From NCBI GenBank assembly GCA_028280855.1, contig JANQLA010000328.1, forward strand, positions 1 through 33,695: a DNA stretch of 33,695 bases. Direction: 5' to 3'. This stretch comes from Melioribacteraceae bacterium. Its GTDB lineage: Bacteria > Bacteroidota > Ignavibacteria > Ignavibacteriales > Melioribacteraceae. The translations under genes were made by a program, and so were the position numbers. The notes beneath the pieces were generated by a model. The model made no database searches, had not been told where the DNA came from, and worked only from the letters and a program-made list of their open reading frames with translations. Shown in pieces: positions 16,544 to 24,304 of the stretch; position 1 is the first letter of the stretch, and each line of letters opens with the position of its first letter.

Positions 16544-16989
16544 AATTAGAAGAAGCGATTAAACAAAAGAAATTTAGAAATGAATACCATAAGCTGGCCG
16601 TGAACCTGATCTACACTCACGGCTGGTTTGTAGAAAAGCAAAGCAGGGTGTTTAACGATTATGGATTGACCAGCACGCAATTTAATATATTGCGGATATT
16701 GCGCGGTCAGCACCCGAAGCCTGCTTCAATAAACTTGCTGAAAGAAAGAATGCTTGAGAAAATGTCAGACGTTTCCCGGCTTGTAGACAGGCTTATGAAA
16801 AAGGGTTGGGTCGACCGGCAGATTTGTCCGGAGGATAGACGACGGGCTGAAGTTATTATTACGCAAGAAGGCCTGGAATTATTAAGCAAGCTGGATAAGC
16901 GCGATTCCGAAATAGACAATATTTTTAAAGGCGTTACAAAAATGGAGGCGACATCCGCTAATGAACTTCTTGATAAGTTGAGAGGTTAG
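16540..16989 (+). CDS. MarR-family transcriptional regulator
   Basis: The 149-aa winged-helix regulator has a helix-turn-helix at about 50-85 (LTSTQFNILRIL, MSDVSRLVDRLMKKGWVDR) and the wing ICPEDRRRAEVIITQEG, where the DRR motif is typical. The only cysteine is in the wing (ICPEDRR), so a two-cysteine switch within one subunit is excluded; an intersubunit or single-thiol switch is possible. It overlaps the yceI stop by 4 bp and is followed by pirin, dioxygenase and esterase genes, as around MhqR-type regulators. Its likely operator is the palindrome at 15873-15890. Confidence 0.9.
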   Translation: MKLEEAIKQKKFRNEYHKLAVNLIYTHGWFVEKQSRVFNDYGLTSTQFNILRILRGQHPKPASINLLKERMLEKMSDVSRLVDRLMKKGWVDRQICPEDRRRAEVIITQEGLELLSKLDKRDSEIDNIFKGVTKMEATSANELLDKLRG

Positions 16990-16998
16990 GTAAATAAT

Positions 16999-17772
16999 AT
17001 GAAACAAAGCGAAGTAAGAATTTATAAACCTGAAGACCAGGGCTCCGGTGAATTTGATAACGGAAAGATTACGGAAATAAAACCGATTGATTTTCCCGGT
17101 GGAACAGGGGCCGGAAAAAGATTAGGTCCTTTGTTCTATTGGGCTTGGGCTTCGGCAAATGGTGATGGAGTTATTGGGATGCATCCTCACCAGGCATTCG
17201 AAATTATGAGTTACGGTTTAGTTGGCGAAATTGGTCACTCTGATTCACTAAATAACAAGACACGAGTTGGTCCGGGGGGCGCTCAGCTAATTCAGGCAGG
17301 CAGTGGAATTTATCACCAGGAAGAAATGTACGGTGAGCGCACTGAATTTTTTCAAATATGGTTTGAGCCGAATCTTCGCGAAACGATTAAACATGATCCG
17401 TTTTACGGTCAGTATGAAAATGAAGAGTTCCCGGTTACTGAAAGTGAATCGGCGATTATCAAAAACGTAATTGGAAATGAAGCGCCTCTTAAAATAGTTA
17501 GTGATGTTCTTGCTGATGATATAGTTATAAAAGCCGGTAAATCGCTAACTCTTGATATTTATGCTGAACGATCGATGGCGTTTAATTTAATAAGTGGAAC
17601 AGGCAAACTGGTTGTTAATGAATCGGAATACCTCATTGAGGCAAAAGATTATGTTAATGTTGAATCTGATGAGGATATGTCTATAAATATTGAGGCTAGT
17701 GGTGTTGGTGACTTGAGAATATTTAAAATTGATGTTCCGAAAAAAGTGGATTATCAATTATACGGTGAGTAA
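16999..17772 (+). CDS. pirin-family bicupin protein
   Basis: The 257-aa bicupin has the pirin metal site: H62-P-H64 in MHPHQAFEIMSYGL, then H106 and E108 in GSGIYHQEEM. Some pirins act as quercetin 2,3-dioxygenases and many are induced by redox stress. The start (ATG 16999) follows marR by 9 bp. The C-terminal cupin (about 150-257) lacks obvious metal ligands, as is normal. Here it probably belongs to the aromatic/quinone detoxification set; the substrate is unknown. Confidence 0.9.
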   Translation: MKQSEVRIYKPEDQGSGEFDNGKITEIKPIDFPGGTGAGKRLGPLFYWAWASANGDGVIGMHPHQAFEIMSYGLVGEIGHSDSLNNKTRVGPGGAQLIQAGSGIYHQEEMYGERTEFFQIWFEPNLRETIKHDPFYGQYENEEFPVTESESAIIKNVIGNEAPLKIVSDVLADDIVIKAGKSLTLDIYAERSMAFNLISGTGKLVVNESEYLIEAKDYVNVESDEDMSINIEASGVGDLRIFKIDVPKKVDYQLYGE

Positions 17773-17795
17773 AAAATTATTTGAAAGGATCGGAA

Positions 17796-18734
17796 ATGGA
17801 AAAGGCTATAAATGGAATCCATCACATAACCGTAATGGCGGGGGATCCCCAAAAAAACTATGATTTTTACACAAAGGTCTTGGGGCTAAGGCTAGTAAAG
17901 AAAACAGTGAACTTTGACGCACCGGATGTTTATCATCTATACTATGGCGATGAAACCGGAAGTCCTGGAACTATATTAACGTTTTTCCCTTTTCCAAATG
18001 CCAGGAGAGGGAAACGAGGTGTTGGCGAAATAAACGCAATAGCTTTCAGCATACCAACCGATTCGCTTGATTACTGGATCGATAGATTAGCGGGAAAAGC
18101 AATTGATTTTGACGGACCTGTTAAACGATTTGATGAAACTTATATAACATTGCTTGATCCCGACGGAATGAAGATTGAATTGGTAACTGACAAAACAGCT
18201 GATAATATACCTGGATGGAATAATGAAGGCGTTTCTGTTGAACACTCAATCAGAAAATTTTTTGGGGCGACTTTTTATTTGAAATCGGGTGAAGAAACAG
18301 AGCAATTGCTGATAGAACACATGGGATTTCGAACCGGACCTTCAACAAATTCTATAAAAAGATTAGACACCGGTGTAGATAAAAGCCTTGTGCATATTGA
18401 CATGCGTATTGATCCCGAGTACGATTGGCCAACTAACGGCGCAGGCACTGTTCACCATATAGCGTGGCGAACAGCTAACGATGATGAGCAACTAAACTGG
18501 CGTAGAAGATTAATCAAAGCCGGAATGAACGTAACCGAAGTGTTGGATAGAAACTACTTTCATTCTATTTATTACCGGGAACCGGGCGGAATACTTTTTG
18601 AAATAGCTACCGATCCACCGGGTTTTTTGGTCGACGAAGCAAAAGAAGAGCTTGGAGCAAACTTGAAATTACCTGAATGGTACGAACCAAGACGGGAGCA
18701 AATTGCAGGCAGCTTGATGCCTTTGGTAACCTGA
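17796..18734 (+). CDS. ring-cleaving dioxygenase, VOC family (MhqO-like)
   Basis: The 312-aa tandem glyoxalase/extradiol-dioxygenase-fold protein shows GIHHITVMAGDPQKNYDFYTKVLG and LLDPDGMKIELV in the first half, and GTVHHIAW with REPGGILFEIATDPPGF in the second. His and Glu metal ligands are present in both halves. Length and motifs match Bacillus MhqO/MhqA/MhqE-type proteins that act on hydroquinone-like aromatics. An upstream TTG (17781) is in frame, but the AAAGGA at 17784-17789 is properly spaced for ATG 17796, so I use that start. Confidence 0.9.
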   Translation: MEKAINGIHHITVMAGDPQKNYDFYTKVLGLRLVKKTVNFDAPDVYHLYYGDETGSPGTILTFFPFPNARRGKRGVGEINAIAFSIPTDSLDYWIDRLAGKAIDFDGPVKRFDETYITLLDPDGMKIELVTDKTADNIPGWNNEGVSVEHSIRKFFGATFYLKSGEETEQLLIEHMGFRTGPSTNSIKRLDTGVDKSLVHIDMRIDPEYDWPTNGAGTVHHIAWRTANDDEQLNWRRRLIKAGMNVTEVLDRNYFHSIYYREPGGILFEIATDPPGFLVDEAKEELGANLKLPEWYEPRREQIAGSLMPLVT

Positions 18735-18879
18735 TAACTAGTGGATTGCTATTGAAAAAAGTTATTATTCGGAGGTTTTAGTACCTGTACCTTCGACTAC
18801 GCTCAGGCACCTGTAATTGCATCGTTATCGAGCGTAGTCGAGATGACCAATAAAATTCAATGAATAAGAAGTATTTATA
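18735..18879. repeat. REP-like inverted repeat in the spacer after the dioxygenase gene
   Basis: TCGACTACGCTC (18793-18804) and GAGCGTAGTCGA (18830-18841) form a perfect 12-bp inverted repeat with a 25-base loop. A GTACCTGTACC direct duplication abuts the left arm. CTTCGACTACGCTCAGG-type arms are a common dispersed intergenic palindrome in this bacterial group (general knowledge). It lies between the dioxygenase stop and a decayed gene and may also terminate transcription. Confidence 0.7.
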
Positions 18880-19116
18880 AAAATTACGCGACTTTATACG
18901 GGTGAAGATAATGAGTGTCATTTTGAAGATGTTGAGATTGAATTGCATGGCGCTTGCGACATCGGGAAACTATCGGAGAAGTTAAGTGCAATCGGTGTTA
19001 TTTTTCGTGAAACTGGCATAGATATTCTATTAGCTGAGGATACAACAGGACGTGGTCATATTTCGCGAAGTATTGACGACAAGTTACGAAGATCAATTTT
19101 TATCACTTTGGATTAG
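18880..19116 (+). pseudogene. remnant of a small cupin-domain protein (internal deletion, start lost)
   Basis: The frame beginning KITRLYTGEDNECHFEDVE stays open for 78 codons to TAG at 19114. It ends in DILLAEDTTGRGHISR and RRSIFITLD, the characteristic tail of a family of small cupin-like proteins. In relatives as I recall them, about 35-40 residues (the WHNAP...RRQFVI...GDGT core barrel strands) lie between FRETG and DILLAED. Here FRETG is joined directly to IDILLAED. There is no ATG/GTG/TTG in frame: the only nearby ATG (18860) is one frame off and stops at once. It is probably non-functional. Confidence 0.7.
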
Positions 19117-19123
19117 TTTACAC

Positions 19124-19789
19124 ATGGGAATTTATAATATAGATACATTTGATATTCCGGCGCCTCATCGAGGGCAACCCGTGCTAACAAGCGGAGCCCC
19201 GGTAAACGATTCGGATGCTGCAATGATACTCATCCATGGGCGGGGCGCAACAGCGCTTAGCATTTTGGAGTTGGCAAATGAATTCGACGTTGCCAACGTT
19301 TCGTACATTGCACCACAAGCCGAACAGAACACATGGTACCCTTATCGTTTTATTGCACCCATTGAAGATAACGAGCCGGGTATTTCTTCAGGATTAAGTT
19401 TTATTGATCATTTGATTAGTGAACTTTTATCTAAAGGAATAACAGAAGATAAAATGTTCTTATTGGGATTCTCTCAGGGTGCATGTTTAGCATTGGAGTA
19501 TGCCGTTCGGAATCCAAGAAATTATGGTGGAATTATAGGCCTAAGCGGTGCGCTCATTGGACCTAAAGGAACTCCGCGAGATTATGAGGGAGTCTTTGAT
19601 AATACTGATGTATTTCTGGGATGCGCTGATTTCGATTTTCATATACCGATTGAGCATGTAAATGAATCCGCCGAAGTATTTAAAAAAATGGGTGCGAAAG
19701 TTGAAAAACGAATTTATGAAGGTCTTGGTCATTCAGTGAACAAAGATGAAATAAATTTTGTTAAACAATTAGTCTCACAAGTAAATTAA
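19124..19789 (+). CDS. alpha/beta-hydrolase, carboxylesterase/phospholipase (MhqD-like)
   Basis: The 221-aa serine hydrolase has an oxyanion region ILIHGRGA (35-42), nucleophile elbow GFSQGAC (S117), an acid Asp at 169 or 171 (GCADFDFHIP) and catalytic H203 (GLGHS). This is the short dienelactone-hydrolase/YodD-MhqD type found with hydroquinone dioxygenases. I chose ATG 19124 because the protein family begins about there; the longer frame back to GTG 19052 runs through the cupin pseudogene. No good Shine-Dalgarno precedes it. It could hydrolyse products of the dioxygenase. Confidence 0.85.
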   Translation: MGIYNIDTFDIPAPHRGQPVLTSGAPVNDSDAAMILIHGRGATALSILELANEFDVANVSYIAPQAEQNTWYPYRFIAPIEDNEPGISSGLSFIDHLISELLSKGITEDKMFLLGFSQGACLALEYAVRNPRNYGGIIGLSGALIGPKGTPRDYEGVFDNTDVFLGCADFDFHIPIEHVNESAEVFKKMGAKVEKRIYEGLGHSVNKDEINFVKQLVSQVN

Positions 19790-19825
19790 AATTTAATACC
19801 TCGTAATTTCTAAAGGAGGGGTTGT

Positions 19826-20254
19826 ATGAGTATCAGCAAACGACTTCATTATAAATCGGATCAAATTGAAGTTACCTACGATCCCAAAATTTGTATTCAC
19901 GCTGCTGAATGCGTAAAAGGATTACCTCAAGTATTTAATCCGAATAAAAAACCTTGGGTTGACCCGAATTCGGCCGAAGCAGATGAAATCGCTGCAGTTA
20001 TTCATAAATGTCCTACCGGTGCGCTTAGATACAATCGTCTTGATGGTGGAGCCAACGAGCCGGTACCTTCATCAACAAGAATAGTAGCGGTTAAGAACGG
20101 GCCGATATATGTAACCGGTAATATTAAGATAACCGGCTCAGACGGAAATCCGCTCGATGCAGCGCCTCGTGTTGCATTATGCAGGTGCGGTCATTCCGGG
20201 AATAAACCATTTTGCGATAACACTCATAAGGAGATAAACTTCGATGCAGAATAA
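19826..20254 (+). CDS. YjdI-type 4Fe-4S mono-cluster plus CDGSH iron-sulfur protein
   Basis: The 142-aa protein joins two iron-sulfur modules: an N-terminal divergent 4Fe-4S mono-cluster domain (ICIHAAECVKGLPQVF, then CPTGALRY, residues about 22-75) and a C-terminal CDGSH-type domain CRCGHSGNKPFCDNTH (about 118-133), in which the usual Gly of CDGxH is Asn. The strong ribosome-binding site AAAGGAGG precedes ATG 19826. The gene overlaps the next CDGSH gene by 11 bp. CDGSH [2Fe-2S] centres are redox- and thiol-sensitive. An electron-transfer or sensing role is likely but unproven. Confidence 0.9.
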   Translation: MSISKRLHYKSDQIEVTYDPKICIHAAECVKGLPQVFNPNKKPWVDPNSAEADEIAAVIHKCPTGALRYNRLDGGANEPVPSSTRIVAVKNGPIYVTGNIKITGSDGNPLDAAPRVALCRCGHSGNKPFCDNTHKEINFDAE

Positions 20255-20435
20255 TGAATTAAACGTTACGGTAATAAAAGGCGGGCCATTAAAGGTAGAA
20301 GGTGATTGTAAAATTACCAACCAAAGCGGCGAAACAATCAAAGAAGGTGAAAAAATATTTTTGTGTAGATGCGGTCAATCAAGCAATAAACCCTTTTGCG
20401 ATGGCGCACATAAAAACGTAGAGTTCGATCAATAA
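20244..20435 (+). CDS. small CDGSH iron-sulfur domain protein
   Basis: The 63-aa protein consists of a single CDGSH domain: CRCGQSSNKPFCDGAH (about 41-56), with three Cys and one His cluster ligands in the canonical arrangement. The start is inside the end of the preceding gene (11-bp overlap), with GGAG at 20230-20233 as ribosome-binding site. The N-terminal half (TVIKGGPLKVEGDCKITNQ) repeats the pattern seen in the second half of the upstream protein (AVKNGPIYVTGNIKITG), so the two genes are likely duplicated modules. Confidence 0.9.
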   Translation: MQNNELNVTVIKGGPLKVEGDCKITNQSGETIKEGEKIFLCRCGQSSNKPFCDGAHKNVEFDQ

Positions 20436-20438
20436 TAG

Positions 20439-20783
20439 CTAGTGTTTTACACCTGCTTGTTTCATTAGCTTTAAGCCGTACTTCCTTATGCTTTCGATTA
20501 ATGGAATTGCTTCACTGCCTTTCTTGGTAAGGGAATATTCAACTTTTGGAGGTACCACTGCGTATACTTTGCGTATTATCAATTCGTCGTTTTCCAACTC
20601 TCTTAATTGTGTGGTTAGCATCTTATCAGATATTCTGGGCATGCTCCTTTTTAATTCGCTGTATCTGAAAGTCTTGTCTTTAAGACGCCAAAGAATTGGC
20701 ATCTTCCAGGTTCCACCGATTCTATCGAGCGCAAATTCGACCGGGTTATAATAAAGCTTTCCGTTATAAATAAATTCCGGCAT
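20439..20783 (-). CDS. HxlR-family winged-helix regulator without cysteines
   Basis: The 114-aa HxlR/YodB-type regulator has VEFALDRIGGTWKMPILWRL (about 16-35), RYSELKRSMPRISDKMLTTQLRELE (about 40-64, recognition helix) and the wing VVPPKVEYSLTKKG. YodB-type quinone sensors use an N-terminal Cys; this protein contains no cysteine at all, so thiol modification cannot be its signal. It is divergent from the DJ-1/PfpI gene and shares a 104-bp spacer with the candidate operator at 20806. It converges on the CDGSH gene. Confidence 0.9.
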   Translation of the reverse strand: MPEFIYNGKLYYNPVEFALDRIGGTWKMPILWRLKDKTFRYSELKRSMPRISDKMLTTQLRELENDELIIRKVYAVVPPKVEYSLTKKGSEAIPLIESIRKYGLKLMKQAGVKH

Positions 20784-20805
20784 CGCATGCTTTCCAATTA
20801 GTTAG

Positions 20806-20826
20806 TATATAACTTTTAGGTATATA
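20806..20826. promoter_or_regulatory. candidate HxlR operator in divergent spacer
   Basis: TATATAAC (20806-20813) and GGTATATA (20819-20826) form an 8-bp inverted repeat with one mismatch around TTTTA, located 23 bp upstream of the HxlR start codon and about 60 bp before the DJ-1/PfpI start. The position suits control of both genes. A+T-rich dyads also arise by chance, so support is moderate. Confidence 0.4.
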
Positions 20827-20887
20827 TATTGCCGAAGATAAGTTAATGCGGGATATTTATGCAACACAAAAATAGGAGTATAAGACT

Positions 20888-21631
20888 ATGAGCGATCCAA
20901 ATCATCTGAATAAATCTACTCGTAAAAAGGTTTTAATGATAGTTGCAAATCCATCAAAATCGGAAACTACCGGATGGCCAATTGGTTTCTGGTGGGCCGA
21001 ACTAACCCATCCGTACTGGGCATTTATAGAGGCCAGGTATGAAGTTGAAATCGTATCACCAAGTGGCGGAGACTTGCAGGCAGATAATTTTAGCGATCCT
21101 GAAGATGAAAGCGGATACTCAGCCGACGACATTTTATCGCTGGGTTTCAAAAAATCTCCAAAGCACAACGAGTTGCTTAAAAATACCGGAAGCATTTCAG
21201 ATGTAAACACTCAAGATTACGAAGCGGTTTTTGTTGTGGGCGGGCAATCTCCAATGTACACAATGATAAATGATGAGGGACTTCACAAGTTTGTTTCCGA
21301 TTTTTATGAGTCGGGCAAAATTCTTGCATGCGTTTGTCACGGGACTTGTATCTTGCTTAAAACCAAACTAAGTGACAATGCACTTTTAGTTAATAATAAA
21401 ACATGGACAGGCTTTGCAAATAGTGAGGAGCAATATGCAGATAATTTTGTGGGTAAAAAGATTCAACCCTTTTGGATAGAAGATGAAGCCTGAAAGATTG
21501 AGAACACAAACTTCATTGTGAAATCAATGTTTGAGCCTTTTGCAATTAGGGATGGCAACTTAATAACAGGACAGCAACAAAATTCAGGTACAGAAGCAGC
21601 AAAATTAGTTGTTGAAGCGCTTGGTAAATAA
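20888..21631 (+). pseudogene. DJ-1/PfpI-family protein interrupted by an in-frame TGA
   Basis: Residues 1-201 form a type 1 glutamine-amidotransferase-like/DJ-1 domain: E38 in WWAELTHPY, VFVVGGQSPMY (115-125), and nucleophile Cys150 in ACVCHGTC. A TGA follows at 21491-21493, after WIEDEA. The same frame then continues KIENTNFIVKSMFEPFAIRDGNLITGQQQNSG to a TAA at 21629, exactly the family C-terminus. A CGA-to-TGA transition at codon 202 would explain this. The truncated 201-aa product keeps Glu and Cys but loses the last 45 residues, including conserved GQQ. It could be a nonsense pseudogene, a sequencing error, or a read-through site. AGGAG precedes the start. Confidence 0.8.
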
Positions 21632-21642
21632 ATGTAATAGAG

Positions 21643-21669
21643 GGACTGCTATTCATATAAGTGCAGTCC
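21643..21669 (+). terminator. hairpin after the DJ-1/PfpI gene
   Basis: GGACTGC (21643-21649) pairs perfectly with GCAGTCC (21663-21669) around a 13-nt A+T-rich loop. It is followed by TGTTCTTTC, a broken T-run. It lies 11 bp after the ancestral TAA of the DJ-1 reading frame, not after the TGA, which supports 21631 as the true original gene end. Confidence 0.55.
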
Positions 21670-21769
21670 TGTTCTTTCATCAATTGTTAACCCTTACTTT
21701 ACTTGAATATTTTATATATTCCCTTCGTCCGAAATTTTAGTTTACTATCAGTATATAGGAAGGTTCCAA

Positions 21770-22354
21770 TTGAGAACACTAATTTTATTTGCGCATCCTC
21801 TTTTGCAGAAATCACATGTTAATATACATTTAATCGAAGGGCTAAATTCTATAGAAGGGATCACATTCCATGACCTTTACCAGAAATATCCCGAGTTTGA
21901 TATAGATGTTAAGCGTGAACAACAACTCCTGTTGGAGCATGATGTTATAATATTTCATCATCCCTTTTTTTGGTATAGTGCGCCAGCTATTATAAAGGAA
22001 TGGATTGACCTCGTATTGGAACACGATTGGGCTTACGGAGCCAAAGGTAATTCACTCAAAGGAAAATACCTGTTTAATTTTATTACTGCGGGTGGGGGTG
22101 CAAAAGCATATTGCTCCGATGGATATAACCAATACACAGTAAGGGAATTTCTTAAGCCTATAGAGCAAACCGCTTGTTTATGTAAGATGACTTATCTTCC
22201 TCCATTCATAGTTTTCGGAACACATTCGATTAAAGAAGAGGAAGTACGAGATTATAGAGAGAGGTACATTAAAATATTGAAGCTTATCCGTGACGATAAA
22301 ATTAATTTTGATGAGCTGGCTGGTCATGAAATAATGAACGACGTAACACTCTAA
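21770..22354 (+). CDS. KefF/MdaB-like NAD(P)H (quinone) oxidoreductase
   Basis: The 194-aa flavodoxin-2-fold protein shows LILFAHPLLQKSHVN (FMN phosphate loop), VIIFHHPFFWYSAPAIIKEWIDLVLEHDWAYG (flavin/nicotinamide region) and TAGGGAKAYC. The start is TTG at 21770 with AGGAAGG 6 bases upstream. It is followed 47 bp later by a KefB/C-type antiporter, the same pairing as E. coli kefF-kefC, where KefF is a quinone reductase that also activates the channel. I infer the same here. Confidence 0.9.
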   Translation: MRTLILFAHPLLQKSHVNIHLIEGLNSIEGITFHDLYQKYPEFDIDVKREQQLLLEHDVIIFHHPFFWYSAPAIIKEWIDLVLEHDWAYGAKGNSLKGKYLFNFITAGGGAKAYCSDGYNQYTVREFLKPIEQTACLCKMTYLPPFIVFGTHSIKEEEVRDYRERYIKILKLIRDDKINFDELAGHEIMNDVTL

Positions 22355-22401
22355 TTAAGCAAACCAACTATCACGTAATATTTTGAACTAAAGGAACCAT
22401 C

Positions 22402-24300
22402 ATGCAGGATTCATTTTTCTTTCAAGCTTTCGTTTACTTAGCAGCGGCCGTAATTTCTGTTCCGATAGCAAAAAGATTAGGGTTAGGTTCGGTACTGGGA
22501 TACTTGCTTGCAGGCATTATCATTGGTCCGTTCATCTTAGGTTTAATTGGCCAAGAAGGCCAGGATGTTATGCACTTTGCAGAGTTTGGCGTGGTTATGA
22601 TGTTGTTCCTGATCGGATTGGAGCTTCAGCCTTCTTTGTTGTGGAAATTGCGAGGTCCTATTTTAGGAATGGGCGGAGTGCAGGTTGGGATGACAGCTGT
22701 AACATTAATGATTATTGGAATATTCACAGGGCTTGCATGGCAGACGGCTTTAGCTATCGGACTAACACTGGCACTATCGTCTACGGCAATTGCTTTGCAG
22801 ACTCTTAACGAAAAAGGACTAATGAAAACAGGAGGCGGGCAAAGTTCATTCTCTGTTTTGCTTTTCCAGGATATAGCTGTTATCCCGATATTGGCAATTC
22901 TGCCTGTTTTAGCTATTGATGATTTCGCTTCAATGGCAGCGCCGTCCGATGTCCACCATTCTTCAAGTATTGTATCGGGGTTACCGATATGGCTGCAGAC
23001 AACTGTTGTGCTGGCTGTTGTTGCGGGAATAATTTTAGCCGGTAAATATATAATGACTCCATGCTTTAGGTGGATTGCAAAAACCAGGTTACGCGAAATA
23101 TTTACTGCCGCCGCACTGCTGCTTGTAGTAGGCACAACACTTTTAATGACACAGGTAGGGCTAAGTCCCGCACTAGGTACTTTTCTTGCTGGTGTTGTTC
23201 TGGCAGGAAGCGAATACCGGCACGAATTGGAAACAGATGTTGAACCATTTAAAGGATTATTGCTCGGCTTGTTTTTTATTGCTGTAGGCGCCTCTATTGA
23301 TTTTAACATTATAGTTGATAGTCCCGTACTAATTTTCAGTTTAGTGTTGGTTTTAATGCTTGTAAAATTTCTAGTGCTTTTTATCATTGGTAAGTTTTTT
23401 AAGCTGGGTCTTGATAATAACCTGTTGTTTGCTTTTGCTTTGGCTCAGGGCGGAGAGTTTGCTTTCGTGCTATTTTCTTTTGCCTTACAGAGTAATGTAA
23501 TCGATACAAATATTGCTAATACATTGATAGCTATTGTTGCTTTATCAATGGCATTAACTCCCTTATTTATGTTAGTTAATGAAAAATTATTACAACCGAG
23601 ATTCGGGTTAAGGGAAGAAAGCGAAAGAGAATCCGATGATATGGATGAAAAAAACAAAATTATAATAGCCGGGTTCGGCCGGATGGGAGTTATAACAGGA
23701 AGGTTCCTGCAGGCTCATGGAGAGCAAGCAACCTACCTGGATACTAACCCGGATAATGTTGACTTACTTCGGAAGATGGGGTTAAAAGTATTCTATGGCG
23801 ATTCGTCCCGTCGTGATTTATTACAGGCGGCAGGCGCTGAAGAGGCTAAGATAATAATCATTGCTGTTGATGACCCTGAAAAAACTTTAGAGATTATTGA
23901 TACGGTTCAAAAGCATTTCCCCCATTTAAAGATTTTTGCACGCACCAAAGGATGGAACGATTCATACGAGGTTCTCGAAAAAGGCGTTGATAACATTTAC
24001 CGTGAAACCCTTGACACATCACTTCGTTTAGCCGCCGATGCTTTGTGTTCTTTGGGATACCGCCGGTATACTACTCACCGGGCAATTAAAACTTTCCGAA
24101 GGCACGACGAGCGTTACGTCCGGGAGCTTGCCAAAATGAAACACGATGAAAAGGCATTAATACGAGGCGCCAAAGAGAGAATAGAAGACCTTGAAAGTTT
24201 ACTAAGTATTGAATTTGAAAATGTCGGCAAGGATAAAGACTTAGGCTGGGACTCTACAACACTCAGAGATGAATATGGTAAACAGGTGAGAGATGATTAA
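22402..24300 (+). CDS. KefB/KefC-type CPA2 potassium/proton antiporter
   Basis: The 632-aa protein has an N-terminal membrane domain of about 12-13 helices (1-390, including the GLELQPSLLW and SSTAIALQ/QDIAVIPIL conserved stretches). Its TrkA-N/RCK nucleotide-binding domain begins at IIIAGFGRMG (about 421-430) and includes GDSSRRDLLQAAGA and FARTKGWND. A charged C-terminal tail follows. In E. coli, glutathione adducts of electrophiles open KefC to acidify the cytosol and protect DNA. The electrophile-detoxification neighbours suit that role; whether glutathione or another thiol is the ligand here is unknown. AAAGGAA precedes the ATG. Confidence 0.92.
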   Translation: MQDSFFFQAFVYLAAAVISVPIAKRLGLGSVLGYLLAGIIIGPFILGLIGQEGQDVMHFAEFGVVMMLFLIGLELQPSLLWKLRGPILGMGGVQVGMTAVTLMIIGIFTGLAWQTALAIGLTLALSSTAIALQTLNEKGLMKTGGGQSSFSVLLFQDIAVIPILAILPVLAIDDFASMAAPSDVHHSSSIVSGLPIWLQTTVVLAVVAGIILAGKYIMTPCFRWIAKTRLREIFTAAALLLVVGTTLLMTQVGLSPALGTFLAGVVLAGSEYRHELETDVEPFKGLLLGLFFIAVGASIDFNIIVDSPVLIFSLVLVLMLVKFLVLFIIGKFFKLGLDNNLLFAFALAQGGEFAFVLFSFALQSNVIDTNIANTLIAIVALSMALTPLFMLVNEKLLQPRFGLREESERESDDMDEKNKIIIAGFGRMGVITGRFLQAHGEQATYLDTNPDNVDLLRKMGLKVFYGDSSRRDLLQAAGAEEAKIIIIAVDDPEKTLEIIDTVQKHFPHLKIFARTKGWNDSYEVLEKGVDNIYRETLDTSLRLAADALCSLGYRRYTTHRAIKTFRRHDERYVRELAKMKHDEKALIRGAKERIEDLESLLSIEFENVGKDKDLGWDSTTLRDEYGKQVRDD

Positions 24301-24304
24301 ATAA

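Noticed and set aside
17781..17795. TTG start for the dioxygenase
   Set aside because: The bases just after it form the ribosome-binding site for the ATG at 17796.
19052..19123. Extended GTG start for the MhqD-like hydrolase
   Set aside because: The extra 24 residues are the out-of-frame reading of the cupin pseudogene end and are not part of the hydrolase family.
21491..21533. Selenocysteine insertion at the DJ-1 in-frame TGA
   Set aside because: The downstream hairpin is short and bulged, the position is not a catalytic Cys in the family, and a single CGA-to-TGA change is simpler.
22626..23387. 253-aa ORF on the minus strand
   Set aside because: It is fully antisense to the well-supported KefC-like antiporter gene, with low-complexity Ser/Thr-rich translation and no family features.
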